A DNA stretch of 64,000 nt from Ensifer sp. USDA 6670. GTDB lineage: Bacteria > Pseudomonadota > Alphaproteobacteria > Rhizobiales > Rhizobiaceae. The notes beneath the pieces are model-generated. The model was not told the origin of the DNA, ran no database searches, and worked only from the letters and a program-made list of their open reading frames with translations. The DNA is taken from assembly GCA_000421085.1 (NCBI GenBank), contig ATWE01000003.1, positions 62,001 through 126,000 on the forward strand, read 5' to 3'. Positions 36,452 to 44,360 of this stretch are shown piece after piece. The position numbers and the translations under genes are program-made. Position 1 is the stretch's first letter; every line of letters starts with the position of its first letter.

Positions 36452-37224
36452 GTCGTGATTCTATAGCAAGAATTGCCGTCGTCACCGGCGGTACTACCGG
36501 AATCGGAATGGCAACAGCCCGTCACCTTTTGGAGCGTGGATGCCGGGCCGCCATCTTCGGGCAGAAGCTCATTAATGTTGAAAGCGCGACGGAGGCGCTG
36601 TCGCGGGACTTCGGCCCCGAGCGGGTGTTCGCGCGCACTGTCGATCTCGGTGAGCCGCCGCAGATAACGTCCTTCTTTCGGGAATTGGACGATCGCTGGG
36701 GCAGGGCGGAGATCCTCGTTTGCAATGCCGGCATATCACCGAAGGGGACCGACGGGCCAACCCCATTCCAGGAGATCACCCTCGAAGAATGGAACACGGT
36801 TCTTTCCATCAACCTGACCGGGACAATGCTCTGCTGCCAGGCGGTGTTGCCCGGCATGGGCGCGCAAGGTTTTGGGCGCGTTGTTCTTGTCGGGTCTATC
36901 GCCGGCCGTGCGCTGCCCAGAATTGCGGGCACCGCCTATGTTGCCTCGAAAGCCGCACTTGCGGGCTTCGCCCGCTCACTGGTCGCACGGTACGCGGCGC
37001 TAGGAATTACGGTGAATGTCGTTGCTCCGGGAAGGATCGCCACCGGGATGGCTGGCTCGCGAGACAGCGCGGTCAATCGCGCAGCAGTTGCCCGCATTCC
37101 CGCGGGCCGCATGGGGCAACCTGAAGAAGTCGCGGCCGCCATCGGTTTCCTGACCTCCGACACAGCGGCCTTCATCAATGGCGCGATCATAGACGTGAAT
37201 GGCGGAGAATACGCGCCACTTTGA
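36448..37224 (+). CDS. Short-chain dehydrogenase/reductase
   Basis: This 258-residue Rossmann-fold oxidoreductase has the cofactor motif VTGGTTGIG near residue 12, NAG (about 92-94), catalytic Ser in VGSIAGRA, and the YVASK pair (Tyr and Lys about 165-169). It resembles 3-oxoacyl-ACP reductase-like SDRs. In context it could reduce the product of the ThDP enzyme. The ATG at 36448 overlaps the previous stop by 4 nt. The longer frame starting at 36253 lies inside the ThDP gene. The protein appears complete. Confidence 0.88.
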   Translation: MSRDSIARIAVVTGGTTGIGMATARHLLERGCRAAIFGQKLINVESATEALSRDFGPERVFARTVDLGEPPQITSFFRELDDRWGRAEILVCNAGISPKGTDGPTPFQEITLEEWNTVLSINLTGTMLCCQAVLPGMGAQGFGRVVLVGSIAGRALPRIAGTAYVASKAALAGFARSLVARYAALGITVNVVAPGRIATGMAGSRDSAVNRAAVARIPAGRMGQPEEVAAAIGFLTSDTAAFINGAIIDVNGGEYAPL

Positions 37225-37226
37225 AG

Positions 37227-37943
37227 ATGGAGACCGGGTGCGGAATGCATGCGGGTGTGCTGATTTACACGGGCAATGCGGAGCTCTTTCTTCTGCTCGA
37301 GTACATTCTCGAGACCGAGGGATTCCCCGTTCAGCTTTGCTCCGATGCGAGCGAACTGATTGGTACAATCGAAACCGAAAGGCCGCTCGCAGTCCTGGTC
37401 GATTGTTCCGATCGGCGCTTGGAGGCGCCTGGTCTTTGCGGCACCATCAAGGCAATCAGCGACCGCCTGCCAGTCGCCGTCTTTATAAATGCATCGAGCA
37501 CGGATCTCAGCAGTCTCGGGATCGACGTGGTCATATGCAGTCCTTACGATCCGCGACGCCTGCTCGCGTTCCTCAAGGGCATTCAAGCGAACTTGCCCGA
37601 CGGCTCCCGCCCTGGCGTCTCACGAGAGCAGATATTTCGGCACGCGGATTTCGAGATGAATGTCACCACGCTTCGCGTTACGCGAAACGGACACACCGTA
37701 AGCCTTTCCGCACTACAATTCAGACTGCTTCTGCATCTCATGAAGATGCCCAATGTGGTGCACAGTCGTGACGATCTCATCGCCGCAGGCTGGCCGCCTG
37801 AAGCCGAAGTCGAACCCCGCACCGTCGATATCCATATAGGTCACATCAGGCGCGCCCTGAACCAATATGGGCCCGATGTCATCCGGACCGTACGGTCCAT
37901 TGGCTACGCGCTCGATAGACCCACCGCCCCACGGGGATATTGA
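37227..37943 (+). CDS. OmpR/PhoB-type regulator with degenerate receiver (copy 1)
   Basis: This 238-residue protein has a receiver-like domain (about 5-115) and a C-terminal winged helix (about 135-235). The DNA-binding part is normal (LSALQFRLLLHLM, RTVDIHIGHIRRAL, IRTVRSIGYAL). The receiver has a candidate Asp in VLVDCSD, but the N-terminal acidic pair is replaced (LIYTGNAELF) and the invariant Lys becomes Ser (ICSPYDP). Phosphorylation is thus doubtful. A paralogue is at 39569-40318. It starts 2 nt after the SDR gene and probably belongs to the same transcript. ATG 37245 is an alternative start. Confidence 0.82.
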   Translation: METGCGMHAGVLIYTGNAELFLLLEYILETEGFPVQLCSDASELIGTIETERPLAVLVDCSDRRLEAPGLCGTIKAISDRLPVAVFINASSTDLSSLGIDVVICSPYDPRRLLAFLKGIQANLPDGSRPGVSREQIFRHADFEMNVTTLRVTRNGHTVSLSALQFRLLLHLMKMPNVVHSRDDLIAAGWPPEAEVEPRTVDIHIGHIRRALNQYGPDVIRTVRSIGYALDRPTAPRGY

Positions 37944-38021
37944 CCATTTTCCAATTTCCGCCGGCTGGCACCTTGCTCGCTCACGGATAACCGCAAGGCG
38001 CACCCTCTGAGCAGATGACTG

Positions 38022-38252
38022 CTAGATTAAGCGGTTTCTAAGCCGTAGGAATACCTCAAACCAGAAGCCGTAATCGCTGTGTCGGCGCTCGGCCCAGGCC
38101 TCGAGCGCGCAATAGGCGGCGGCCGTTGCGGCTTCGCTGCCATAGAGGCCGATCGCCGCCTCCACCACTTCCTCCTGTTGGTGCTTCTGCCAGAAGCCAT
38201 CTTTCCGGGGGCTTTCCTCCCCGATGGCCGGCTTGCGAAAAATCTTGGACAC
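38022..38252 (-). CDS. Small hypothetical protein
   Basis: This 76-residue protein is protein-like, with an Ala-rich helix (EEVVEAAIGLYGSEAATAAA) and an aromatic end (HSDYGFWFEVFLRL). CAGGAGG lies just upstream on the minus strand, a strong ribosome binding site. No family is recognised. It is convergent with the OmpR-type regulator gene and downstream of the MNT-HEPN gene. Confidence 0.6.
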   Translation of the reverse strand: MSKIFRKPAIGEESPRKDGFWQKHQQEEVVEAAIGLYGSEAATAAAYCALEAWAERRHSDYGFWFEVFLRLRNRLI

Positions 38253-38402
38253 GCTGAACCTCCTGCTGTCCGGCGCAGGGGATCAATAGGTTGCCGGACG
38301 TTGGAACTCAGCTTTTCGCGAGCCACAGAACCCAATCGGTTCTCATCGTGCCGTCCCTGGCAAATGTGTCTATCAGAAGCGAAGACTGTTCCCTTTCCGG
38401 AC

Positions 38403-39350
38403 TCAGCCGAGATCACCTTCTGCCTGTTTTCGAAGCCGATCCAACTGTTCGATGCAGACCGCTTCCAAGTCGGCAATCAGCCGCTGGACTCTTTCAACAA
38501 GCCAGGTAAGGGCTTCTTCGCTGATTTCATAGTGCTTCGAGTATCGAGATTTGACGTAAGCCTCATCCAAGATGTTGAACCACGCGACATACAGATGCTG
38601 ATCGCGCGGCCAAACCTCAGAGAGCCGCTGATCTCGTTTCTCGGCGAGGCTGCACAGATGCCTCAGATTGTGAGATGCGGGGCTGTAGCTCGTTAGGACA
38701 AGCAAGAGTGCTGAATAGGCTTGCTCGATCGCTTGGTGCAGGAGGAAGGCAGCTTCTTTGAAGTCGCGTTCTCGTAGACAGAACTCTGCGGTCTTCAAGA
38801 ATACCTTGGCATGCGGCATACGGTCCTCGAAATACTCGGCCGCTATTCGCAGGGCGTCGGCCGACGTACGCGGTCTCGGTTCGGCCAGCGGCTCGTCGTC
38901 CAACTCGTAGAGGAGGATGCCATCGCGGCGGATTTCGACGAAAAAATACTGTCCGTCGTAAAGTGCCGTGTTCACTTCCCGTCTTGAATGCACGATGAGG
39001 CTTACTGGCGTCCGGATCTCCGGCAAATGCATGAGGCGCTCCTGCGCCTTGCGCCAGTAGGTCGAGAAATCTGTCAGCTTCCTATTGTTGACGATGATCA
39101 GCAGATCGTAGTCCGATTTATATCCCTTCCTGGTATGCGGTTCATCGACCCATGTTCCTCGGGCATAAGAACCGAAGAGGATGATCTTCAGAATGCGGCC
39201 AAGCTTCTTGAAGTCGGCCGTTCCCTCCTTCAGGGCGCCCTCGAATTCCTCGTGCAGGACCTCGACGATGCGCACGAGTTCGCGCTGTTTTCGAAGCGGA
39301 AGTTGGTCAATGCTGGTTTTCATGGGTTCTGGCGCGTTCTCTGAAGTCAT
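38403..39350 (-). CDS. Fused nucleotidyltransferase (MNT) and HEPN domain protein
   Basis: This 315-residue protein has a minimal nucleotidyltransferase at about residues 20-160, with the GSYARG motif and the catalytic Asp pair in SDYDLLIIV. A HEPN domain follows at about 170-300 (AAFLLHQAIEQAYSALLLV, SHNLRHL). In many bacteria these two domains are separate proteins, in which MNT modifies and neutralises a HEPN ribonuclease toxin. Here they are one chain. ATG 39350 is used. ATG 39323 (MKTSIDQLPLRKQREL) is an alternative. Function could be a self-controlled toxin or a nucleotide-related regulator. No separate partner is seen. Confidence 0.8.
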   Translation of the reverse strand: MTSENAPEPMKTSIDQLPLRKQRELVRIVEVLHEEFEGALKEGTADFKKLGRILKIILFGSYARGTWVDEPHTRKGYKSDYDLLIIVNNRKLTDFSTYWRKAQERLMHLPEIRTPVSLIVHSRREVNTALYDGQYFFVEIRRDGILLYELDDEPLAEPRPRTSADALRIAAEYFEDRMPHAKVFLKTAEFCLRERDFKEAAFLLHQAIEQAYSALLLVLTSYSPASHNLRHLCSLAEKRDQRLSEVWPRDQHLYVAWFNILDEAYVKSRYSKHYEISEEALTWLVERVQRLIADLEAVCIEQLDRLRKQAEGDLG

Positions 39351-39361
39351 GATGCATGAAT

Positions 39362-39378
39362 AGCGAACCCGGTTCGCT
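39362..39378. promoter_or_regulatory. 17-nt palindrome upstream of the MNT-HEPN gene
   Basis: AGCGAACC-C-GGTTCGCT is a perfect inverted repeat 12 nt before the MNT-HEPN start. Position and symmetry suit an operator, possibly autoregulatory. Confidence 0.5.
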
Positions 39379-39409
39379 GAATCTACAGAGTGCCCATCCC
39401 GCGCCGAAA

Positions 39410-39436
39410 TTCAACAAAATGTTGCAACAAAAACTA
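39410..39436. promoter_or_regulatory. TGTTGCAACA site upstream of the second OmpR-type gene
   Basis: TGTTGCAACA (39420-39429) is a perfect 10-bp core of the palindrome found at 33308-33327. It is flanked by two copies of CAACAAAA. It lies about 140 nt before the regulator start and suggests that the GntR protein also acts here. Confidence 0.5.
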
Positions 39437-39568
39437 ATGAAATCCGCTGGGGGATTTAACTTCCCGGGCTATTTTTCACAAAAGCACTAAAATTCTAGGG
39501 ATTACGCGCGTGCAGCAAGCGTATTATTTCGAAGTTTTGTGACATCAAAAAATGGGGAGAGAACGGTG

Positions 39569-40318
39569 ATGAGACAGCTTGAGCGCACGAAGGCTCAGCA
39601 CACAAAAAACTTGGTCCTGATCTGCTCGGGTAATGCGAACTTCTATGTGCTGCTTGCACACATCCTGGCGTCGGAGGGCTTTCAAACGATGTTGGTGAGC
39701 GAGGAAGAGGTAGTGGACCAGGCTGTGCTAAGGCCGGTCACAGCAATCATCCTGGATTCAGCCGAGGATTTAGAGCTCACGGTGAGAACATGTGCCGCCA
39801 TAAAGGCTAACGACGTAACCTCGCGCATCCCGACTATCGCCCTGGTTTCGTCGGGCAATGAGCGGCACTATCTGGCATTGTTGAAAGCTGGGGTTGACGA
39901 AAACTTCGTGCGCCCGGTCTCGCCGGCAAGGCTGCTTGCTTACCTTGGTTCTCTGCCGAACAATCGTGCGAAGGATAAGCAGCCGACACATCCCGCTAGC
40001 GAAGAGGCCGCTGAGATCTTTGGCGCGTTAAGAATCGAGCCTGGGCGCCGTCTCGTCAGATATGGTGATGAAGACGTTCAATTCGGTCCCATCGAATTCA
40101 ACCTGCTACGATGCCTGCTTGAGGCACCAGGCCGGGTGCGGAGCCGTCTGGAACTGATCGAAGCGGCGTGGCCATCAAATCGCTACGTGCAGCCGCGCAC
40201 CGTGGATGTGCATGTCGGTCGCTTGCGTCGGGAGCTCGAGCGCCTGACCGGCCGTCCTCTTATTCGCACAATACGGGCCACAGGCTATGTGATTGACATT
40301 GATGATGGTTCCGATTGA
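39569..40318 (+). CDS. OmpR/PhoB-type regulator with degenerate receiver (copy 2)
   Basis: This 249-residue paralogue of the 37227-37943 product has a receiver-like domain (about 10-130) and a winged helix (about 150-248; FGPIEFNLLRCLL, RTVDVHVGRLRREL, IRTIRATGYVI). The acidic pair is absent (LICSGNANFY). Asp is kept in IILDSAED and the Ser in LVSSGNE, but the invariant Lys is Arg (FVRPVSP). It may act without phosphorylation or with another signal. ATG 39569 has GGGGAGAGAACG before it. It sits 185 bp upstream of the alpha-oxoamine synthase gene on the same strand and may control it. Confidence 0.82.
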   Translation: MRQLERTKAQHTKNLVLICSGNANFYVLLAHILASEGFQTMLVSEEEVVDQAVLRPVTAIILDSAEDLELTVRTCAAIKANDVTSRIPTIALVSSGNERHYLALLKAGVDENFVRPVSPARLLAYLGSLPNNRAKDKQPTHPASEEAAEIFGALRIEPGRRLVRYGDEDVQFGPIEFNLLRCLLEAPGRVRSRLELIEAAWPSNRYVQPRTVDVHVGRLRRELERLTGRPLIRTIRATGYVIDIDDGSD

Positions 40319-40503
40319 GCTCGGATACGTTTCACACTTCTCATATTTTCTTCAAAATTGCAGGGAAAGGAACATTCAAACCGTAATTTTACGCAAAATA
40401 CGAAATTCAGCCTGAAAATATTTCGCAAATACTTCGTTGAGTTCGGCGCCTAACCAAATAAAGCTCCCGCACATTCGTCGTTCAAGTATCGGGAGATTTT
40501 GGG

Positions 40504-41748
40504 ATGGAAGAAAAAGCGCTAGAGAAGGGAAGTATTGCTGGCAAAGGTGCCCAAAGGAACACCGCCAGCTTAATCCAGCACGCCCAAAGCCATTTCGATG
40601 CCGCGCATTTTCACGGCTTGATGGCGATTTACGGGCGACCCCTGGAGAATCGTGCCGTGGCACTAACCCATGACCGGGGACGGCGCGTCGTCGACTTTGT
40701 GCGTTGCTCCTATCTCGGCTTAGACAACCATCCGCAGGTCGTTGCAGGTGCCGTCGACGCACTGAAAGAATACGGAGCGCTTCATTGGTCATGCGCAAGG
40801 ACGCGCCTCAATTTCTCGATTCTCGGTGACTTGGAGGCGGCGCTGTCGGAGTTGTTCGATGCGCGGGTGATTACTTATACCACAGTGCTCGCGGCCAACA
40901 TGAGCGCGTTGCCGGTGATTGCTTCCGGGCATCTCACGGGTGGCGTAAAGCCGCTGATGGTGTTCGATCGCTTCGCCCACGCAACGCTTGCCTTTCACAA
41001 GGGAACCATTGCCACCGAAACTCGCGTCGAGACCATTGCTCACAACGATCTCGAAGCGCTCGAGATGCTCTGCCGCGCGAACGAATCCGTCGCCTTCGTT
41101 TGCGACGGCGTTTATTCGATGGGCGGAAGCGCCGACATCGAGGACCTAAGGCGCCTGCAGGACCGCTATGGCCTCTTCCTCTATATCGATGATGCACATG
41201 GCGTATCGATCTTCGGCAAGCACGGGGAAGGCTTTGCCAGATCGCAAATCAGCGGGCACCTGGGTGAGCGAACGATAATTGCGGCTTCGCTCGGAAAGGG
41301 CTTCGGCGCCTCAGGAGGCTTGATTATGCTCGGAACGGCGCGGCAAGAGGAACTGTTTCGAAGATTCGCGGTCGCTCATGCGTTTTCGGCGTCGCTGAAT
41401 GTCGCGGCAATCGGCGCGGCGCGCGCGTCGCAGCAACTGCACCTAACGCAAGAACTCACGGAGCTACAACAGGGACTCCGAAGGAGAATCGCCTTGTTTG
41501 ACAGCCTCGTTCCTACAGAGCAGCAAGGCTCACCGTTGCCGATACGAACGGTCGAGATAGGCGACGAGATGACGGCCATCGAAGCCGCAAGAACTTTGCT
41601 CGACCGCGGTTTCTATACGTCGGCGATCTTCTTTCCCACGGTTGCACGGGGGAGGGCAGGGTTGCGGCTTTGCCCCACGGCCGGACACTCGGAAGATGAT
41701 ATCCGGGCGGTGGGAAGCGCGATCCAAGGCGTGCTGACAAACAGATAA
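40504..41748 (+). CDS. Alpha-oxoamine synthase (KBL/AONS/CqsA-like PLP enzyme)
   Basis: This 414-residue PLP enzyme has His159 (FDRFAHA) that would stack on the cofactor, Asp230 with His232 (YIDDAHG), and Schiff-base Lys265 (AASLGKGFGASGG). This family joins an amino acid with an acyl-CoA and releases CO2. Members include aminolevulinate synthase, 2-amino-3-ketobutyrate ligase, biotin BioF, and the autoinducer synthases CqsA and LqsA. No biotin or threonine catabolic genes are nearby. The N-terminal 45 residues are extra compared with BioF, as in serine palmitoyltransferase-like or CqsA-like enzymes. GGGAGATTTTGGG precedes the ATG. The product is unknown. Confidence 0.85.
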   Translation: MEEKALEKGSIAGKGAQRNTASLIQHAQSHFDAAHFHGLMAIYGRPLENRAVALTHDRGRRVVDFVRCSYLGLDNHPQVVAGAVDALKEYGALHWSCARTRLNFSILGDLEAALSELFDARVITYTTVLAANMSALPVIASGHLTGGVKPLMVFDRFAHATLAFHKGTIATETRVETIAHNDLEALEMLCRANESVAFVCDGVYSMGGSADIEDLRRLQDRYGLFLYIDDAHGVSIFGKHGEGFARSQISGHLGERTIIAASLGKGFGASGGLIMLGTARQEELFRRFAVAHAFSASLNVAAIGAARASQQLHLTQELTELQQGLRRRIALFDSLVPTEQQGSPLPIRTVEIGDEMTAIEAARTLLDRGFYTSAIFFPTVARGRAGLRLCPTAGHSEDDIRAVGSAIQGVLTNR

Positions 41749-41754
41749 GAGCCG

Positions 41755-42198
41755 GTGATGCACCAAGACCATGCCCAAACGGGCGTACAAGGAGCGAACA
41801 TGTACGAGCACCTCTCGGAGTGCTGCGTTTCCGTCCCAGATTCAAGAAACCTCATCGAGACTGTTTCCCAACGGTTTGCCGAATTGTGCGTCTCAATCGT
41901 GGACAACGGAATGGAAAAGACCTTTAAGTTCATCGATGGCGAGGCCGTCGTGAGAGCTGTCGGCAGAGGGATTCTGATGCGGGTCGTCGCGACAGACGTC
42001 ATCTCTTACTATGGAATACGAACGGCATTGGAGGGCAGCATCCTGAAATTGGCGGTATTGGCGCCCAAGGAATTCGCTTGGCATCCGGCCGGTCAAACAC
42101 CATTGGGTGCAGGCCAACGAATTCTCTTCCAAGAGCGCTCCGAAGTACGGCACAGTAGGATTAGCCACGACCCGGCGCCTCCGGTGGCTGCGAAATAG
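41755..42198 (+). CDS. Small protein, possibly DUF2218-like, with foreign C-terminus
   Basis: Residues from about 16 (MYEHLSECCVSVPDS) to about 110 (KEFAWHPA) look like one small alpha/beta domain and weakly resemble DUF2218 proteins. The last about 37 residues lie over the antisense C-terminus of the decayed NmrA-like gene (42085-42640). That tail is therefore probably not original, and the true gene may have been truncated by a rearrangement. The frame begins 6 nt after the alpha-oxoamine synthase, so it may be cotranscribed. ATG 41800 is an alternative start. Confidence 0.5.
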   Translation: MMHQDHAQTGVQGANMYEHLSECCVSVPDSRNLIETVSQRFAELCVSIVDNGMEKTFKFIDGEAVVRAVGRGILMRVVATDVISYYGIRTALEGSILKLAVLAPKEFAWHPAGQTPLGAGQRILFQERSEVRHSRISHDPAPPVAAK

Positions 42199-42640
42199 CG
42201 CTCGATCGTCACATTCATTGGAGCGCGTCCCGTCCCGGCAATTTCGCCGTCACTGTTCTCCGGTGACGAGGGAGGCGGCTTCCAAAAGCATGCTCGCGAC
42301 ATTGTCTGCGGCAATCAATTGAACGTTCCCCGTCGGGACCCCTGGCTTTGTTTCCAGTTGTGTACATGTCCGCTAGAGTGGGCAGAAATTCGAGGAACTG
42401 AATAGTCGCGGATCACGGCCTCCTGAGCCAACTTCGCCTCGAAGTACGCGTTGTCGGGCAGTCGGTCGGTCCCGACGATCGACAGAGCTACATGATGCTT
42501 CACTCCTGCCGCCTTTCGTCGAGCTCTTGAAGAACGCGATGACCGCCTCGGCTTCAAACGAGGGAGAGTTGGACACGCAGAGCAAATCGCCACGATCGAG
42601 AACATGACCTACTCGAATGTGGATTTTCACATGAATAATG
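42085..42640 (-). pseudogene. Decayed NmrA-like NAD(P)-binding oxidoreductase
   Basis: Pieces in different minus-strand frames follow the order of an atypical SDR (NmrA-like) protein: SNSPSFEAEAVIAFF, KAAGVKHHVALSIVGTDRLP with FEAKLAQEAVIRD, then QFLEFLPTLADM, LIAADNVASMLLEAA, DGEIAGTGRAPMNVTIERYF, and YFGALLEENSL. The N-terminal cofactor motif is missing, and there are several frameshifts and at least one deletion. It is a clear remnant. Confidence 0.7.
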
Positions 42641-43199
42641 CTCGTACGGCGCTGAATGCCGGCACGCAGGCACAGGCGACGGCGACAAAGCTCAAGCTGA
42701 TTTGAAGCCAAACACATTGCCGATCGGTGGGGCATTTCGAACTCTCTAATCCTCTTCTGGCCCCGCAAACCGGTGGACCAGGCGGCAAACTCGTTGCTGG
42801 TCAAGATCGTTTCCAGAAAATAACCGCTAGAGCCGCACGTGCCCGCCTTGACGTGCCGATATAGTCCCTCCGGCAATCCTCAGCATGGCTCGCGTGGGTA
42901 TGTGCAATTGAACCACGCATTCGGCTTCGGGAGGCTATTGCCTTCCCGTTGCCGAGCACCCATTCCGGGCGCCTTTCGATGGCGCCAGCGCGTCTCTAAT
43001 CCCGTTCAGTTATCGCCAGCCCTTTCGTTGCTGCCCTTCCGAAGCCAGCTGCATTTCCGAGCCATGCAGCGGACGCGGTCCCTTTTGCGGCTTGTCAAGA
43101 CGCCTATATCTGAATTAAGTATTCAAATAAGAAGACATCATTGTTGTCGGGGTGTCATCCGCATCGCGTTGCCGCCGCATGAGGGGAGAGTAACTACGC
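42641..43199. other. Non-coding stretch before the CoA-transferase gene
   Basis: About 560 bases show no recognisable gene. The last part, with ATTCAAATAAGAAG (43121-43134), is probably the promoter region of the downstream genes. The change from decayed to intact DNA occurs here. Confidence 0.45.
43121..43134. promoter_or_regulatory. 14-nt motif shared with the amidohydrolase promoter
   Basis: ATTCAAATAAGAAG occurs 67 nt before the CoA-transferase start and again at 55802-55815, upstream of the amidohydrolase gene. TTC-N6-GAA gives dyad symmetry. A shared regulator, for example the IclR protein, is possible. Confidence 0.4.
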
Positions 43200-44360
43200 A
43201 TGAGAACAGATTGCGAACTGCCGCTTTCCGGCCTGGTCGTCGTCGACATGAGCCAGTTTCTCTCCGGCCCCTATTGCTCGCTGCGGTTGATGGATCTCGG
43301 CGCCCGCGTGATCAAGATCGAGCGGCCGGATGGCGGCGATCTATCCCGCCGGCTTTATCTGAGCGATACCGAGATCGGCGGCGACTCGACGATTTTCCAT
43401 GCGATCAACCGCGCCAAGGAAAGCCTTGCGATCGACCTCAAGAACGAGGCCGATCTTGCCGCGCTGAGGCGGCTTCTCGCTCAGGCCGACGTCATGATCC
43501 AGAATTTCCGGCCGGGCGTCATCGAAAGGCTGGGGTTGGACTATGAGGCGGTCAGGGCCATCAATCCGCGCATCGTCTATGCCTCGATCAGCGGTTACGG
43601 CGAGGAGGGGCCCTGGGTGAAGCGCCCCGGCCAGGATCTGCTGGCGCAGTCACGCTCGGGCGTCATGTGGCTGAACGGCGACGAAGGGCAGGGGCCGGTT
43701 CCCTTCGGGCTCGCCATTGGCGACATGCTGGCCGGTGCCGCCGCCGCCCAAGGGATCCTCGCGGCGCTGGTGCGGCGGGGCATTTCCGGCAAGGGAGGCC
43801 TCGTCGAAACGAGCCTCCTTGAGGCGCTTGTCGACTTCCAGTTCGAGGTCCTGACGACGCATCTCAACGACGGCGGGCGTCTGCCGAAGCGGTCGGCGTT
43901 CCGCAGCGCCCATGCCTATCTCGCCGCACCCTACGGCGTCTATGCGGCGAGCGACGGCTATCTCGCGATCGCCATGACGCCGATCCCGAAGCTTGCGGAC
44001 CTGCTGGAGATCGACGAACTCGCCCCCTATCGCGACGACCCGTCCTCGTGGTTCACCGAGCGCGACCGCATCAAGGCGCTGATTGCCGCGCGCATCGCGC
44101 TCAGCACCGTCGACGAATGGCTGACTGTGCTGGAGCCGGCCGACATCTGGTGTGCGCGCGTGCTCGACTGGAACGAGCTCCTGGAAAGCGAAGGTTTCCA
44201 GGTGCTCGACATGCTGCAGACGGTGGTGCGCGAAGACGACGTGTCGATCACCACCACGCGCTCGCCGCTCAGGATCAATGGCCGCCGCCCGCGCGTCGAG
44301 CGCGCCGCGCCCCGGATCGGTGAGCATGGCCGCTCGATCAGGGAGGAGTTCGGCCTATGA
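43200..44360 (+). CDS. Class III CoA-transferase (CaiB/BaiF family)
   Basis: This 386-residue protein has the interlocked-dimer CoA-transferase pattern: GPYCSLRLMDLGARVIKIE, QNFRPGVIERLGLDYE, and the motif around Asp175 (GLAIGDMLAGAAAAQGILAAL). Asp175 aligns by pattern with the catalytic Asp of the family. It would move CoA between carboxylic acids. The start has GGGGAGAG upstream. The stop overlaps the next gene by 4 nt. The acid is not known. Confidence 0.88.
   Translation: MRTDCELPLSGLVVVDMSQFLSGPYCSLRLMDLGARVIKIERPDGGDLSRRLYLSDTEIGGDSTIFHAINRAKESLAIDLKNEADLAALRRLLAQADVMIQNFRPGVIERLGLDYEAVRAINPRIVYASISGYGEEGPWVKRPGQDLLAQSRSGVMWLNGDEGQGPVPFGLAIGDMLAGAAAAQGILAALVRRGISGKGGLVETSLLEALVDFQFEVLTTHLNDGGRLPKRSAFRSAHAYLAAPYGVYAASDGYLAIAMTPIPKLADLLEIDELAPYRDDPSSWFTERDRIKALIAARIALSTVDEWLTVLEPADIWCARVLDWNELLESEGFQVLDMLQTVVREDDVSITTTRSPLRINGRRPRVERAAPRIGEHGRSIREEFGL

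Noticed and set aside
42373-42876. 167-codon minus-strand frame as a gene
   Set aside because: It only contains one piece of the decayed NmrA-like gene. The rest of that protein lies in other frames.
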